A stretch of 46,475 bases of DNA from CAYLJO01 sp964383905 (lineage in GTDB: Bacteria > Acidobacteriota > Blastocatellia > Pyrinomonadales > Pyrinomonadaceae). Positions 1-8,455 of this stretch are shown here, one piece after another (the stretch's first letter is position 1; each line of letters begins with the position of its first letter). The notes beneath the pieces are model-generated. The model was not told where the DNA came from. It ran no database searches and saw only the letters and a program-made list of their open reading frames with translations. Where the stretch lies: assembly GCA_964383905.1 (NCBI GenBank), contig CAYLJO010000016.1, positions 1 to 46,475 of the forward strand, written 5' to 3'. A program made the translations under genes and the position numbers.

Positions 1-10
1 AACTCGAATA

Positions 11-69
11 GTAGTCAGCAATCAGTGATTCGTCAACAGCAGTTTGTGTGCATCCTTTCTGCTGACTAC
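11..69. repeat. Palindromic spacer downstream of the PNP gene
   Basis: Two 10-base arms at 11-20 and 60-69 are perfect reverse complements, and further imperfect copies of the same CAGTAGTCAG-like phrase lie beside them. The spacer follows the last gene of the nucleoside operon, so it could form a hairpin at the 3' end of that transcript. There is no T-run, so I do not call it an intrinsic terminator. Confidence 0.6.
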
Positions 70-92
70 TGATCACTGACTACTGGTTACTT

Positions 93-965
93 TTACCCCA
101 GCCTGTGAACGACGCGCCGCAGGAGTTCGACAAAGGTCGCGCGGACGCGCTCTCCCATTTCCATCACTTCCCCGTGATTGATCGGTTGATCAGTGACGCC
201 CGCGGCCAGGTTTGTAATGACTGAGATGCCTAAAACTTTCATGCCCATTTGCCGCGCGACAATCGCTTCGGGCACCGTGCTCATTCCGACCGCGTCCGCG
301 CCGAGCGTGCGCAGCATACGCACTTCGGCGGGCGTTTCGTAGCTCGGCCCCGACATCGCCGCGTAGATACCGCGCCGCAACTGCACCCCCATCGCCTGTG
401 CTTCTTCGACGGCAATCTCCTGATATTCATGAGAATAGACCTCTGACATATCCGGGAAACGGGCCCCGAATCTTCGGTCGTGAACTCCGCGCAAGGGGTT
501 TGCGCCGATCAGGTTGAGGTGGTCGCTGATGACCATCAGCGCGCCCTGATCAAAGGCGACATTGACGCCTCCCGCAGCATTCGTCAAGACCGCCGATTTG
601 ATGTCGAGAGCGCCGAACGTGCGCATCGGAAATACGACCTCGTCAAACGTGTAGCCTTCGTAATAATGGAAACGCCCCTGCATGGCGACGACCGGTATGC
701 CGCCGGCCTTGCCCAGAACCAACCGGCCGGCGTGTCCTTCGACGGTGGAACGCGCAAAACCGGGAATCTCCTCGTAAGCGACCGTCACCCGATCCTGCAA
801 CTCGTCGGCGAAAGCGCCGAGTCCGCTGCCGAGCACGAGCGCGATACGAGGGTCTTCGCTCCACCGGGCGCGGATCGTGCGGGCGGCATGTTCCGCACGC
901 TCATACAGTGTGCGACTGCTTAAATCTTCAGGCATCATTAATTTTGAAGGGGAAGGCTGCATCAT
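93..965 (-). CDS. Purine nucleoside phosphorylase, inosine/guanosine type
   Basis: This is a 290-residue cytoplasmic enzyme of the trimeric PNP family, which splits purine nucleosides with phosphate into base and (deoxy)ribose-1-phosphate. Visible signatures are the phosphate-binding GSGLG loop (46-50), GRFHYYEGY (98-105), TNAAGG (128-133), SGPSYETPAE (205-214) with the base-contacting Glu at about 210, and MSTVPE (228-233). Asn252 in SVITNLAAG corresponds to the Asn that gives 6-oxopurine specificity in mammalian-type PNPs, so inosine and guanosine are the likely substrates. The ATG at 965 has AGGTGA just upstream. It is the last gene of an operon-like run with a nucleoside ABC importer and thymidine phosphorylase, which supports a salvage role. 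Length is normal for the family (270-290). Confidence 0.95.
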   Translation of the reverse strand: MMQPSPSKLMMPEDLSSRTLYERAEHAARTIRARWSEDPRIALVLGSGLGAFADELQDRVTVAYEEIPGFARSTVEGHAGRLVLGKAGGIPVVAMQGRFHYYEGYTFDEVVFPMRTFGALDIKSAVLTNAAGGVNVAFDQGALMVISDHLNLIGANPLRGVHDRRFGARFPDMSEVYSHEYQEIAVEEAQAMGVQLRRGIYAAMSGPSYETPAEVRMLRTLGADAVGMSTVPEAIVARQMGMKVLGISVITNLAAGVTDQPINHGEVMEMGERVRATFVELLRRVVHRLG

Positions 966-1026
966 GGATCACCTGCTAAATATCAGCGTTGATTCACATT
1001 TGTATGTTTTTACCGCTACTCTTTGA

Positions 1027-1944
1027 TTATCGCTCTTTCTCGTAGGGCAGTCCCAGCGCCCGCGGCGCCCGCGAAAGGCCGATGAAGCCGGCCAGTACGA
1101 TCATGGTCAGCACGTACGGCATGATCTGAATATATTCGACCCGGACGTATGACACAACGCCCTGCATCTGGATCGAGACGGCTTCGGCGAAGCCGAACAA
1201 CAGGCACGCGAGCATCGTCTGCACGGGCCGCCACTTCCCGAAAATCAGAGCCGCCAGTGCGATAAAACCGCGGCCGGCCGTCATGTTGCGCGTAAACAGC
1301 GACGACTGCCCGATAGATAAATATGCGCCGCCGATTGCCGCCAGCGCGCCGGATAGAAGAACCGCCGCGTACCTGACGCGCGCGACGCTGATGCCCGCCG
1401 TGTCGGCCGCTTCGGGATTTTCGCCGACGGCCCGCAGGCGCAGGCCGAACCGCGTGCGAAAAAGAACGTACCACGTAACGGGTACGAGCGCGAAAGCAAT
1501 CAGGACGGGCGCCGGCGGGATCAGGCCCGCCAGTCGATTACCCGGCAGCAGCGAATACCAGTCGAGCTGCTCCCTCGGGATTTGAGGCGTGGCGCCGGTC
1601 GACTCAAAGAGCGCGCCGCTGAGCAGCGCGGGAACGCCCAGCATCAGGATATTGATCGCCGTCCCGCTGACCACTTGGTCGGCCCTGAACTGGATGCACG
1701 CGGCGGCGTGGATCAAGGCAATGAAAACGCCGGCACCGACCGCCGCCAGCAGACCGACCCAGGGATTGCCGGCATAATAGGTCGCCACCGCGGCAGTGAA
1801 CGCGCCGGCCAGCATCAGCCCTTCGAGCGCGATGTTGATGACGCCGGATCGCTCAGAATAGAGGCCGCCGAGCGCCGCCAGCAGGAGGGGCGTCGCCAGG
1901 CGGACGCTTGAAAAAATGATCGGGAGGCTGAAGATAGCGCGCAT
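1027..1944 (-). CDS. ABC transporter permease, nucleoside (BMP-linked) type
   Basis: This is a 305-residue polytopic inner-membrane protein of the BPD_transp_2 family. It begins with a hydrophobic segment and carries the typical ERSGVINIALEGLMLAGAF region (about residues 31-49), found in the permeases paired with BmpA-type binding proteins (YufQ/NupQ-like). The GENPEAADTAGI stretch (174-185) is the cytoplasmic coupling loop seen in this family. It is the second permease of the importer: the larger permease lies 90 bp upstream and the double ATPase before that. By family and context it should form half of the membrane channel for nucleoside uptake. The exact substrate is inferred from the adjacent nucleoside phosphorylases. 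Confidence 0.9.
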   Translation of the reverse strand: MRAIFSLPIIFSSVRLATPLLLAALGGLYSERSGVINIALEGLMLAGAFTAAVATYYAGNPWVGLLAAVGAGVFIALIHAAACIQFRADQVVSGTAINILMLGVPALLSGALFESTGATPQIPREQLDWYSLLPGNRLAGLIPPAPVLIAFALVPVTWYVLFRTRFGLRLRAVGENPEAADTAGISVARVRYAAVLLSGALAAIGGAYLSIGQSSLFTRNMTAGRGFIALAALIFGKWRPVQTMLACLLFGFAEAVSIQMQGVVSYVRVEYIQIMPYVLTMIVLAGFIGLSRAPRALGLPYEKER

Positions 1945-2034
1945 AAATTTTCGCTCGCCGGCCGGCGACCCTCCCCCTTACAGTTGGAGATTCAAGGCTC
2001 GAGAATTGAGACCTACGGCCTCAAATTCGGCCGC

Positions 2035-3126
2035 CTATACTTTAGATCGTTTGAGCAGACCGAACCTTCCAAACGGCCCGCGGAACAGGGCTTCCGCAGC
2101 TACAAACAGGATGATCACCGCCTGCAAGACTTGCACCAGGTCTCTCGACACATACTCCGTAAAGATATTAACGAACAGCCCGCCGCGGATCAGTGCGCCG
2201 AAGAGTAGGGCGGCGAGCAACACCCCGGCCGGATGATTGCGGCCGAGCAATGCGACGGCGATGCCCGTAAAGCCGTAGCCCGGGGAGAACCCGTGGTAGT
2301 AACGGTAGCGATAACCGAGCACCTCGCTGATTGCGACTATGCCGGCCAGTCCTCCCGATACGGACATCGCCAGCACTATCTGCCGGCCGGTCGAAATGCC
2401 ACCGTACTCGGCGGCCGCCGGGTTCGCTCCAGTCGCCCGTATCTCATACCCCCATTTCGTCCGCCACAAAAAGATATAAACCAACACGCAGGCGATGAGG
2501 GCGAGGATGAAAGCCACATTGAGTGGGATGCGCTCGGGGAAGTTGTGAATGAACTGACCGAGGCGCGGGACGTGCGCGTTGACACCGGGCGGCGTAAGCT
2601 TTTGATTTCCGATGGGGACGGTTTCCAGGATCGGATCGCCTGGCGCCTTATAGTATGACTGCGTCAAAGCGCTGGCGATGCCGGCGGCGATGAAGTTCAT
2701 CATAATCGTATTAATGACTTCGTGCGCCCCGAAACGCGCTTTGATGAGGCCGGGGACAGCGCCCCACGCGGCGCCGCTCAGGATCGCCGTCATGCAAGCG
2801 AGGGGGATCAGAACCCACGCCGAGAGATTTGCGAATGTGATGCCGACCCAGGCGGTGGCAAATGCCGCTATTGTTAACTGCCCCTCCGCGCCGATATTGA
2901 GCAGTCCGCAGCGAAACGCGACGGCGACCGCCAGACCTGTAAAAATGAGCGGCGTCGCGTAAACGAGCGTATAGCCGATTCCGTCGGGCCACGTCAGCGC
3001 GCTCCCGATCAACAACCGGTAGGTCAGGATCGGATCATCGCCGATCAGAGCGACGATGATGCCGCCGACGATAAAGGCCGCGGCGACGGCGACGAGCGGG
3101 AAGATCAATTCGCGTAAGAGTTTCAT
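2035..3126 (-). CDS. ABC transporter permease, nucleoside (BMP-linked) type, larger subunit
   Basis: A 363-residue membrane protein of the BPD_transp_2 family and the partner of the 305-residue permease. It starts with a transmembrane segment (about 9-30) and contains CGLLNIGAEGQLTIAAFATA (about 93-112) and the coupling loop ATGANPAAAEYGGI, both diagnostic of YufP/NupP-like permeases. Its start overlaps the end of the ATPase gene by 4 bp (ATGA), which implies translational coupling. It should form the heterodimeric channel with the downstream permease. Confidence 0.9.
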   Translation of the reverse strand: MKLLRELIFPLVAVAAAFIVGGIIVALIGDDPILTYRLLIGSALTWPDGIGYTLVYATPLIFTGLAVAVAFRCGLLNIGAEGQLTIAAFATAWVGITFANLSAWVLIPLACMTAILSGAAWGAVPGLIKARFGAHEVINTIMMNFIAAGIASALTQSYYKAPGDPILETVPIGNQKLTPPGVNAHVPRLGQFIHNFPERIPLNVAFILALIACVLVYIFLWRTKWGYEIRATGANPAAAEYGGISTGRQIVLAMSVSGGLAGIVAISEVLGYRYRYYHGFSPGYGFTGIAVALLGRNHPAGVLLAALLFGALIRGGLFVNIFTEYVSRDLVQVLQAVIILFVAAEALFRGPFGRFGLLKRSKV

Positions 3127-4646
3127 CCTAGATCCGTGCCGCCTCCGGTCATGAGCAATCCGATCTCTTCCATTGTCGCACGTAGCGGGTCAACTTCGCC
3201 CGCGATGTGGCCCTGATGAATGACCAGCAGGCGGTCGGCGAGCGCCGTCACCTCTTCAAGCTCGGCGGAGACCAGCAGCACGGCGCAGCCCGCGTCACGA
3301 AGCGCAATCAATTTACCGTGAATAAATTCGATCGCGCCGATGTCAACGCCGCGCGTCGGCTGCGCCACCAGCAGCAACTCCGGCCGCAGGTAAAACTCGC
3401 GTCCGATGATCAATTTCTGCTGATTGCCGCCTGACAAAGCGCGCGCCGGGAGCGACGGGTTCGGCGGGCGCACGTCAAAATCTTTGATGACCTGCTGCGC
3501 ACGCCGGCGGATCGCCGCGTCGTCGAGAATGATACCGCCCAAGTGTGCCACCGCCGGGCGGCGGTAGTGGACTCCGAGGATGGAATTTTCCGCCAGATCG
3601 AAATCGAGCAGCAGGCCCCGCCGGTGCCGGTCCTCGGGGATGTGGGCAATACCAAGCTCCCTGCGCCTGCGGGCGTCAATCCGTGTGATGTCATGCCCGT
3701 CGAACCTGACTTTTCCTGAAATGGATGATAGATCACCCAGCCCGGCCAGCGTTTGCATTAATTCAGTTTGGCCGTTGCCCTCAACGCCGGCGATGCCGAC
3801 GATCTCACCCGCGCGAACTTCAAAGCTGATATGATCCAGACGGCGCGTGCCGTCCGGCGCAGTAAAGGACAGGTCATCGGCGCTGAGCACGGTTTTGCCG
3901 GCTTTGGCTTCCGTTTTTTCGACGCGCAGCAGAACATCGCGCCCGACCATGAGGCGCGCCAGCTCGGCCGCATTCGTTTCGGCGGTCTTCAATCGACCAA
4001 CCACGCGGCCGTCGCGCATGACGGTTACCTCGTCCGAGATCGCCAGGACTTCGGAAAGCTTGTGCGTGATGATAATGACCGTCTTCCCCTGCTCACGCAT
4101 CCGGCGCAGGATGAGGAAAAACTCTTCGACCTCCAGCGGGGTCAGAACCGCCGTCGGCTCGTCAAGGATCAACAAGCGCGCCTGGCGGTATAGTGCCTTT
4201 AACAGCTCGACGCGCTGCTGCTGCCCGACCGATAAACTTTCGATAGCCGCTTCCGGGTCGATGGCGAGCTTGAACTCTTCGGACAGGGCGTGAATCTGCG
4301 CGCCGGCCCCCCGTAGGTCGAGCGATACGGCAGCGCCCGGCTCCGCGCCGAGGACAATGTTTTCGGCGACGGTCATCGTCTCGACCAGCATGAAGTGCTG
4401 GTGGACCATGCCGATACCGAGATCGATGGCGTCATGCGGCGTGGCTATCTTCCGCACCTCGCCGTCGATCAATATTTCGCCGTCGTCCGCCGTGTAGAAA
4501 CCGTAGGCGATACGCATCGCCGTCGATTTCCCGGCGCCGTTCTCGCCAACAATCGCATGGATAGTGCCGGGCGCGACCGTGATGCTCACGTGGTCATTGG
4601 CGAGGACATCGCCGAACCGTTTAGTAATGTTTCGCAGTTCAAGCAT
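3123..4646 (-). CDS. ABC transporter ATP-binding protein with two nucleotide-binding domains (nucleoside uptake)
   Basis: A 507-residue cytoplasmic ATPase with two ABC domains in one chain, the arrangement of RbsA/MglA- and YufO-type importers. The first domain has Walker A GENGAGKST (34-42), signature LSVGQQQRVELL and Walker B LLILDEPTAVL. The second has a degenerate Walker A GVEGNGQTE and the signature ALSGGNQQKLIIGREF, as is usual for the second half of this family. The LVVAQPTRGVDIGAIEFIH segment is the family's second Walker B/D-loop region. The ATG at 4646 is separated from the binding-protein gene by a strong hairpin. It powers the nucleoside importer formed with the two permeases downstream. 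Confidence 0.93.
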   Translation of the reverse strand: MLELRNITKRFGDVLANDHVSITVAPGTIHAIVGENGAGKSTAMRIAYGFYTADDGEILIDGEVRKIATPHDAIDLGIGMVHQHFMLVETMTVAENIVLGAEPGAAVSLDLRGAGAQIHALSEEFKLAIDPEAAIESLSVGQQQRVELLKALYRQARLLILDEPTAVLTPLEVEEFFLILRRMREQGKTVIIITHKLSEVLAISDEVTVMRDGRVVGRLKTAETNAAELARLMVGRDVLLRVEKTEAKAGKTVLSADDLSFTAPDGTRRLDHISFEVRAGEIVGIAGVEGNGQTELMQTLAGLGDLSSISGKVRFDGHDITRIDARRRRELGIAHIPEDRHRRGLLLDFDLAENSILGVHYRRPAVAHLGGIILDDAAIRRRAQQVIKDFDVRPPNPSLPARALSGGNQQKLIIGREFYLRPELLLVAQPTRGVDIGAIEFIHGKLIALRDAGCAVLLVSAELEEVTALADRLLVIHQGHIAGEVDPLRATMEEIGLLMTGGGTDLG

Positions 4647-4657
4647 AGAAAGCGATC

Positions 4658-4723
4658 AGTAATCAGTAGTCAGCTAAAGCCAAAACCTGATTGCTTATTA
4701 CTGATTACTGACTACTGATTACT
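4658..4723 (-). repeat. 16-bp perfect inverted repeat between the lipoprotein and ATPase genes
   Basis: Arms at 4658-4673 (AGTAATCAGTAGTCAG) and 4708-4723 are exact reverse complements with a 34-base loop. The right arm overlaps the stop codon of the binding-protein gene (4722-4724). A hairpin here could stabilise the upstream message so that the binding protein is made in excess over the ABC subunits, as intergenic hairpins do in some other importer operons. That role is inference. Confidence 0.7.
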
Positions 4724-5759
4724 ATTTGGCCATGGCGTCGGTCACATGGATCTGCCCGTCGATGATCTTTCGCTTCGCCGCCTCAACCTCACGAATAACT
4801 TCCGGCGAAATCAAGTCCTGGTTGTACTGATCTATCGCATAACCGACACCATCGTTTTCGAGCCCGTAAACGTGTATCCCGCCCTGAAATTTGGCTTCGA
4901 CGCGGTCTTTAACAATCTGGTAGACAGCATTATCGACCCGTTTGACCATGCTGGTGAGAACGTAGCCGGGCTTGACCCAGTTCTGGTCAGAGTCAACGCC
5001 GATCACGAAATGTTCGGCGCGCCCGTTCTTTTTGCCGTACTGTTCGACGGCGTCAAACGCGCCGAGTCCTGAATTGCCCGCCGCCGTAAAGATCACGTCC
5101 GCGCCCTTCTCGATCTGTGTCCGCGCCAGTTCCTTGCCCTTGACCGGGTCATTCCAGGCGGCGTCCGTGACGCCGACGTAATTGGCTATGATCTGGATTT
5201 TCGGGTTGACGGCGCGGGCGCCCTCCTCGTACCCGGTCTCAAATTTGTGGATCAACGGGATGTCCATCCCGCCGACGAAGCCCAGGATGCCGCTTTTTGA
5301 TTCCTTCGCGGCGATCATGCCGACCAGATAAGACCCCTCGTGCTCTTTGAAAACCAGTGACGCGACATTGGGCAGTTGGCTCACGCCGTCAATGATCGCG
5401 AAGTCAATGTTCGGGTAATCTTTCGCCACCTGCTCCATAATCGGCGTCTGCGCGAAACCGACGCCGATGATCAGATCGTAGCCGCGCTCGGCGAAAGCGC
5501 GCATCGCTGGCTCAATCGAAGTCGGGTCGCCCGGCTCGACCTGCCGCAACACGATCGGAAAATCTTTTTTGGCGCGCTGCACGCCTTCGTTCGCCGCGGC
5601 GTTAAATGAGCGGTCGTCTTTGCCGCCGATGTCAAACACAATGCCGACATGCACTTTGGATTTATCGTCGGGGTTAGCGCTGCTTCTACGCCGGCACGCT
5701 GGGCCGAGGAGGGCCAGCGCGCAAAAAGCGGCCAGAAGCATCCAGAAACGGAACTTCAT
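4722..5759 (-). CDS. BMP-family nucleoside-binding lipoprotein
   Basis: 345 residues. It opens with a lipoprotein signal peptide: charged start MKFRFW, hydrophobic core, and lipobox LGPAC with the modified Cys at 22. The mature domain is a Bmp/PnrA-like periplasmic-binding protein: VGIVFDIGGKDDRSFN near the start, GFVGGMDIPLIHKFETGYEEGA in the middle, DVIFTAAGNSGLGAFDAVEQ and VIGVDSDQN later. The Asp in GGKDDRSFN and the GVDSDQN motif line the ligand pocket in known nucleoside-binding members. It should capture nucleosides and deliver them to the permeases encoded downstream. Its start overlaps the thymidine phosphorylase stop by 4 bp, tying uptake to salvage. Confidence 0.93.
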   Translation of the reverse strand: MKFRFWMLLAAFCALALLGPACRRRSSANPDDKSKVHVGIVFDIGGKDDRSFNAAANEGVQRAKKDFPIVLRQVEPGDPTSIEPAMRAFAERGYDLIIGVGFAQTPIMEQVAKDYPNIDFAIIDGVSQLPNVASLVFKEHEGSYLVGMIAAKESKSGILGFVGGMDIPLIHKFETGYEEGARAVNPKIQIIANYVGVTDAAWNDPVKGKELARTQIEKGADVIFTAAGNSGLGAFDAVEQYGKKNGRAEHFVIGVDSDQNWVKPGYVLTSMVKRVDNAVYQIVKDRVEAKFQGGIHVYGLENDGVGYAIDQYNQDLISPEVIREVEAAKRKIIDGQIHVTDAMAK

Positions 5760-7078
5760 GCGGTGATTACTTCCTTGATAAGCGCCGGCGCCCTTGACGG
5801 CGGCTCGTCAGAGAGGAGGTAGGCAGACTGGACGCGTGTCTTCGCGTAATCGGCCTGCGCCTGGTCGCGACAGTAGAGGAGTCCGAGTGTCGCGCCGGCG
5901 GCCAGTTTGTCTCCGATCTTCGCTTCGGCGATGAAGCCGACCGCCGGGTCAATCCGGTCTTCGGTTCGGACACGACCGCCGCCCATCACGGCGACCGTGC
6001 GCCCGATCTCATCAGCCTCCACCCTTGTCACAAATCCGGCGCGCGGCGATTCCACCCTGACCTCGCGGAGGGTCGGATCGAGAAGGCCGGAAGGGTCGTC
6101 GCACAGGCGCGGGTCGCCGCCCTGAGCTTCGACGCAGGCGCGAAATCTCTCGAGGGCCGCGCCGGAGTCGAGCTTACGTTGCAGGAGAGAGAGCGCGCGA
6201 TCGAGTGATGACTCGAGCCCGGTCAGTGTCAACATCCGTGCGGCCAGCTCGATTGACAATTCAATCAGGGGGCGCACGCCGCCTCCGGCCTCGCCGCGCA
6301 GGATGTCCAGACACTCTTTCGTCTCGAGGGCGTTGCCGACGGCCCGGCCCAGCGGTTGATTCATGTCCGTGATGAGTGCTTCGGTCCGCACCCCGCACGA
6401 GTTGCCGGTCGCCACCAGCGCACGGGCTAATTTGCCCGCCTCACCTTCATCACGCATGAAGGCGCCCGTCCCGGTTTTAACGTCCAGCACGAGCGCGTCG
6501 AGCCCGGCGGCAAGCTTTTTTGACATGATCGAGGCGACGATCAGCGGAATCGCCTCGACTGTTGCCGTCGCGTCGCGCAGCGCATAAAGTTTTTTATCGG
6601 CAGGCGCGATCGCGGCCGTCTGGCCCATGATCGCGAACCCGACCCGCTCCAACGCCGCGCGAAATTCCGCCAGCGAAAGATTAACGTTAAAGCCCGGGAT
6701 CGCTTCGAGCTTATCCAGTGTGCCGCCCGTATGGCCCAAGCCCCGCCCCGAGATCATCGGCACGCACAGGCCGGCGGCGGCGGCCAAGGGCGCGATCACA
6801 AGGGAGGTCTTATCGCCGACGCCGCCGGTGGAATGCTTATCGGCTTTGGGCTTTGGAATGGACGAGAAATCCAGCGTCTCGCCGGAATGGAGCATCGTCT
6901 CGGTCAAGGCCCGCTGCTCACCCTCGTCCATCCCCTTCAAAAAGATGGCCATCAGGAGCGCCGCGGCCTGATAGTCAGCTATTCGGCCGCGCGCCACGCC
7001 GTTGACAAAGAACCCGATCTCCTCGCACGAGAGACTCTCTCCGTCGCGCTTCTTTCGTATCACATCCTGCGGTCTCAA
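5756..7078 (-). CDS. deoA: Thymidine / pyrimidine-nucleoside phosphorylase
   Basis: A 440-residue cytoplasmic enzyme of the NP-II family that phosphorolyses thymidine or uridine. The N-terminal helical domain begins MRPQDVIRKKRDG. The phosphate-binding STGGVGDKTS (about 82-91) and the family signature SGRGLGHTGGTLDKLEAIPGF (about 108-128) are intact, as is SIMSKKLAAGLDALVLDVKTGTGAFM (about 188-213), which contains the substrate-binding Ser/Lys. The C-terminal PYNP_C domain ends the protein. The length matches DeoA/Pdp (about 430-440). It shares 4-bp overlaps with ispF upstream and the binding lipoprotein downstream, so it is translationally embedded in the run. Sequence alone does not settle thymidine-only versus broad pyrimidine specificity. 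Confidence 0.93.
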   Translation of the reverse strand: MRPQDVIRKKRDGESLSCEEIGFFVNGVARGRIADYQAAALLMAIFLKGMDEGEQRALTETMLHSGETLDFSSIPKPKADKHSTGGVGDKTSLVIAPLAAAAGLCVPMISGRGLGHTGGTLDKLEAIPGFNVNLSLAEFRAALERVGFAIMGQTAAIAPADKKLYALRDATATVEAIPLIVASIMSKKLAAGLDALVLDVKTGTGAFMRDEGEAGKLARALVATGNSCGVRTEALITDMNQPLGRAVGNALETKECLDILRGEAGGGVRPLIELSIELAARMLTLTGLESSLDRALSLLQRKLDSGAALERFRACVEAQGGDPRLCDDPSGLLDPTLREVRVESPRAGFVTRVEADEIGRTVAVMGGGRVRTEDRIDPAVGFIAEAKIGDKLAAGATLGLLYCRDQAQADYAKTRVQSAYLLSDEPPSRAPALIKEVITA

Positions 7079-7563
7079 CGGTTCGCCTCACTCGCAGCCA
7101 ACAAGATCACCGCCTGCACCGTCACCGCCTGCCCCTGCCCCACCGCGTCAAGCCCTTCACCCGTCTTCGCCTTCACGCTCACGGACCCGGCATCAACGCC
7201 CATCGTCCGGGCCAGATTCTCACGCATCGCCAGAATGTGGGGGCGGAGCTTCGGGCTCTCGAGCATCACCGTCGCGTCAACATTGACGACGCGCAGGTGA
7301 CGCTCGCCGACCAGCCACATCACGCGGGCCAGCAGGTCAAGACTGTCGGCATCTTTCCAGAGCGGGTCACGGTCGGGGAAATGCAGGCCTAAATCGCCCT
7401 CACACAACGCGCCCAGAATCGCATCGGTGATCGCATGCGCAAGCGCGTCGGCGTCCGAGTGGCCGTCGGCGCCCCGGTCCGACTCGATATGTACGCCGCC
7501 CAGGATGAGCGGTCGCCCCTTTGTTAAACGATGCGTGTCATGTCCGATGCCAATGCGGAACAT
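7075..7563 (-). CDS. ispF: 2-C-methyl-D-erythritol 2,4-cyclodiphosphate synthase
   Basis: A 162-residue enzyme of the MEP isoprenoid pathway that converts CDP-methylerythritol 2-phosphate to the cyclodiphosphate with loss of CMP. The metal ligands are visible in GHDTHR (8-13; D9 and H11) and the conserved GADGHSDADALAHAITDAILGA block (from about 32) holds the third histidine. HFPDRDPLWKDADS and the C-terminal VKAKTGEGLDAVGQGQAV are typical. Length is standard (about 158). It lies between ispD upstream and deoA downstream, overlapping deoA by 4 bp. Confidence 0.97.
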   Translation of the reverse strand: MFRIGIGHDTHRLTKGRPLILGGVHIESDRGADGHSDADALAHAITDAILGALCEGDLGLHFPDRDPLWKDADSLDLLARVMWLVGERHLRVVNVDATVMLESPKLRPHILAMRENLARTMGVDAGSVSVKAKTGEGLDAVGQGQAVTVQAVILLAASEANR

Positions 7564-7587
7564 AAGTAGTTAGTCTAGAGAGTCCGG

Positions 7588-7644
7588 AGTCTGGAGTCTA
7601 AAGTCCAAATGACTCTCCAGACTCCAGACTTCAGACTCCAGACT
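7588..7644. repeat. Inverted and direct repeats in the ispD-ispF spacer
   Basis: The 12-mer AGTCTGGAGTCT at 7588-7599 is followed by its exact reverse complement at 7619-7630 and again at 7633-7644. A hairpin could form in the transcript between ispD and ispF, with either of two right-hand arms. It resembles the other palindromic spacers in this window, with a different phrase. Confidence 0.65.
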
Positions 7645-8329
7645 TATCTTCAAATTCCTGCAGCAATAGTTCAGCCAGCGCGATGTCTTCCGGGCGCGTA
7701 ATCTTAATGTTACGCGGGTCGCCTTCGATGACGGCCACGGCCGCTCCGAGTTCTTCAACCAGAGCAGCATCGTCAGTTATGTCCGCGCCAAGGTTCGCCG
7801 CCTGCTCGTAAGCACGGCGCAAAAGCTGATAGCGGAAACATTGCGGGGTCAGCGCCCGCCTCAGGCGCGCGCGCGCCAGCGTTCGCCTGACCTCCCCGTT
7901 CCGTACTTCCTTGATCGTCTCAATGACCGGGGCGGTCAGGATGGCGCCGCCGCACGATTCGGCCGCACGGACGGTTCTACTAATATCACCGGGCGTGACG
8001 AAAGGGCGGACGCCGTCGTGCACGGCAATGATCCCGGCGGTGGCGGCGCGAACATTTTGGAGTCCGCGCCAGACCGATTCCGCACGCGTTGCCCCGCCCG
8101 TTACGACGCGGGCAATCTTTCGCAGCCCGTACTTGCCAGCCAGCTTAATGAACCGGGCCGTCTCCTGCGCTGGAAGAACAACGATGACTTCTTGTATATC
8201 GGCGCACTGCTCAAAGCGTCTGAGCGTGTGAATGATGATTGGGGTGCCAGCAAGTTCCAGGAATTGCTTGGCCCGCCTGCCGCCCATCCGCGTGCCCTGC
8301 CCGGCGGCGGCAATGATCGCGATGTTCAT
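7631..8329 (-). CDS. ispD: 2-C-methyl-D-erythritol 4-phosphate cytidylyltransferase
   Basis: A 232-residue nucleotidyltransferase that joins CTP to methylerythritol 4-phosphate in the MEP pathway. The CTP-binding N-terminus AAAGQGTRMGGRRAKQFLEL (7-26) with its conserved Arg and Lys, VHDGVRPFV (about 104-112), the TRAES block near 85 and the late TDDAALVE (about 185-192) are all present. Length is normal for bacterial IspD (225-240). It lies directly upstream of ispF and downstream of the PIN/TRAM gene, an order shared with many bacteria. The last codons run into the palindromic spacer. Confidence 0.96.
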   Translation of the reverse strand: MNIAIIAAAGQGTRMGGRRAKQFLELAGTPIIIHTLRRFEQCADIQEVIVVLPAQETARFIKLAGKYGLRKIARVVTGGATRAESVWRGLQNVRAATAGIIAVHDGVRPFVTPGDISRTVRAAESCGGAILTAPVIETIKEVRNGEVRRTLARARLRRALTPQCFRYQLLRRAYEQAANLGADITDDAALVEELGAAVAVIEGDPRNIKITRPEDIALAELLLQEFEDKSGV

Positions 8330-8455
8330 AAGAATGAAGGATCAAGGCGGAAGGGCAAAATGATCTGACCACCCGATTAAGTATTATACCGGCCCCCGTG
8401 ACGGATGAATGAAGAAGCGATAAGCAGACAGTCTAACAATCCGCTGCCCTGCTAT

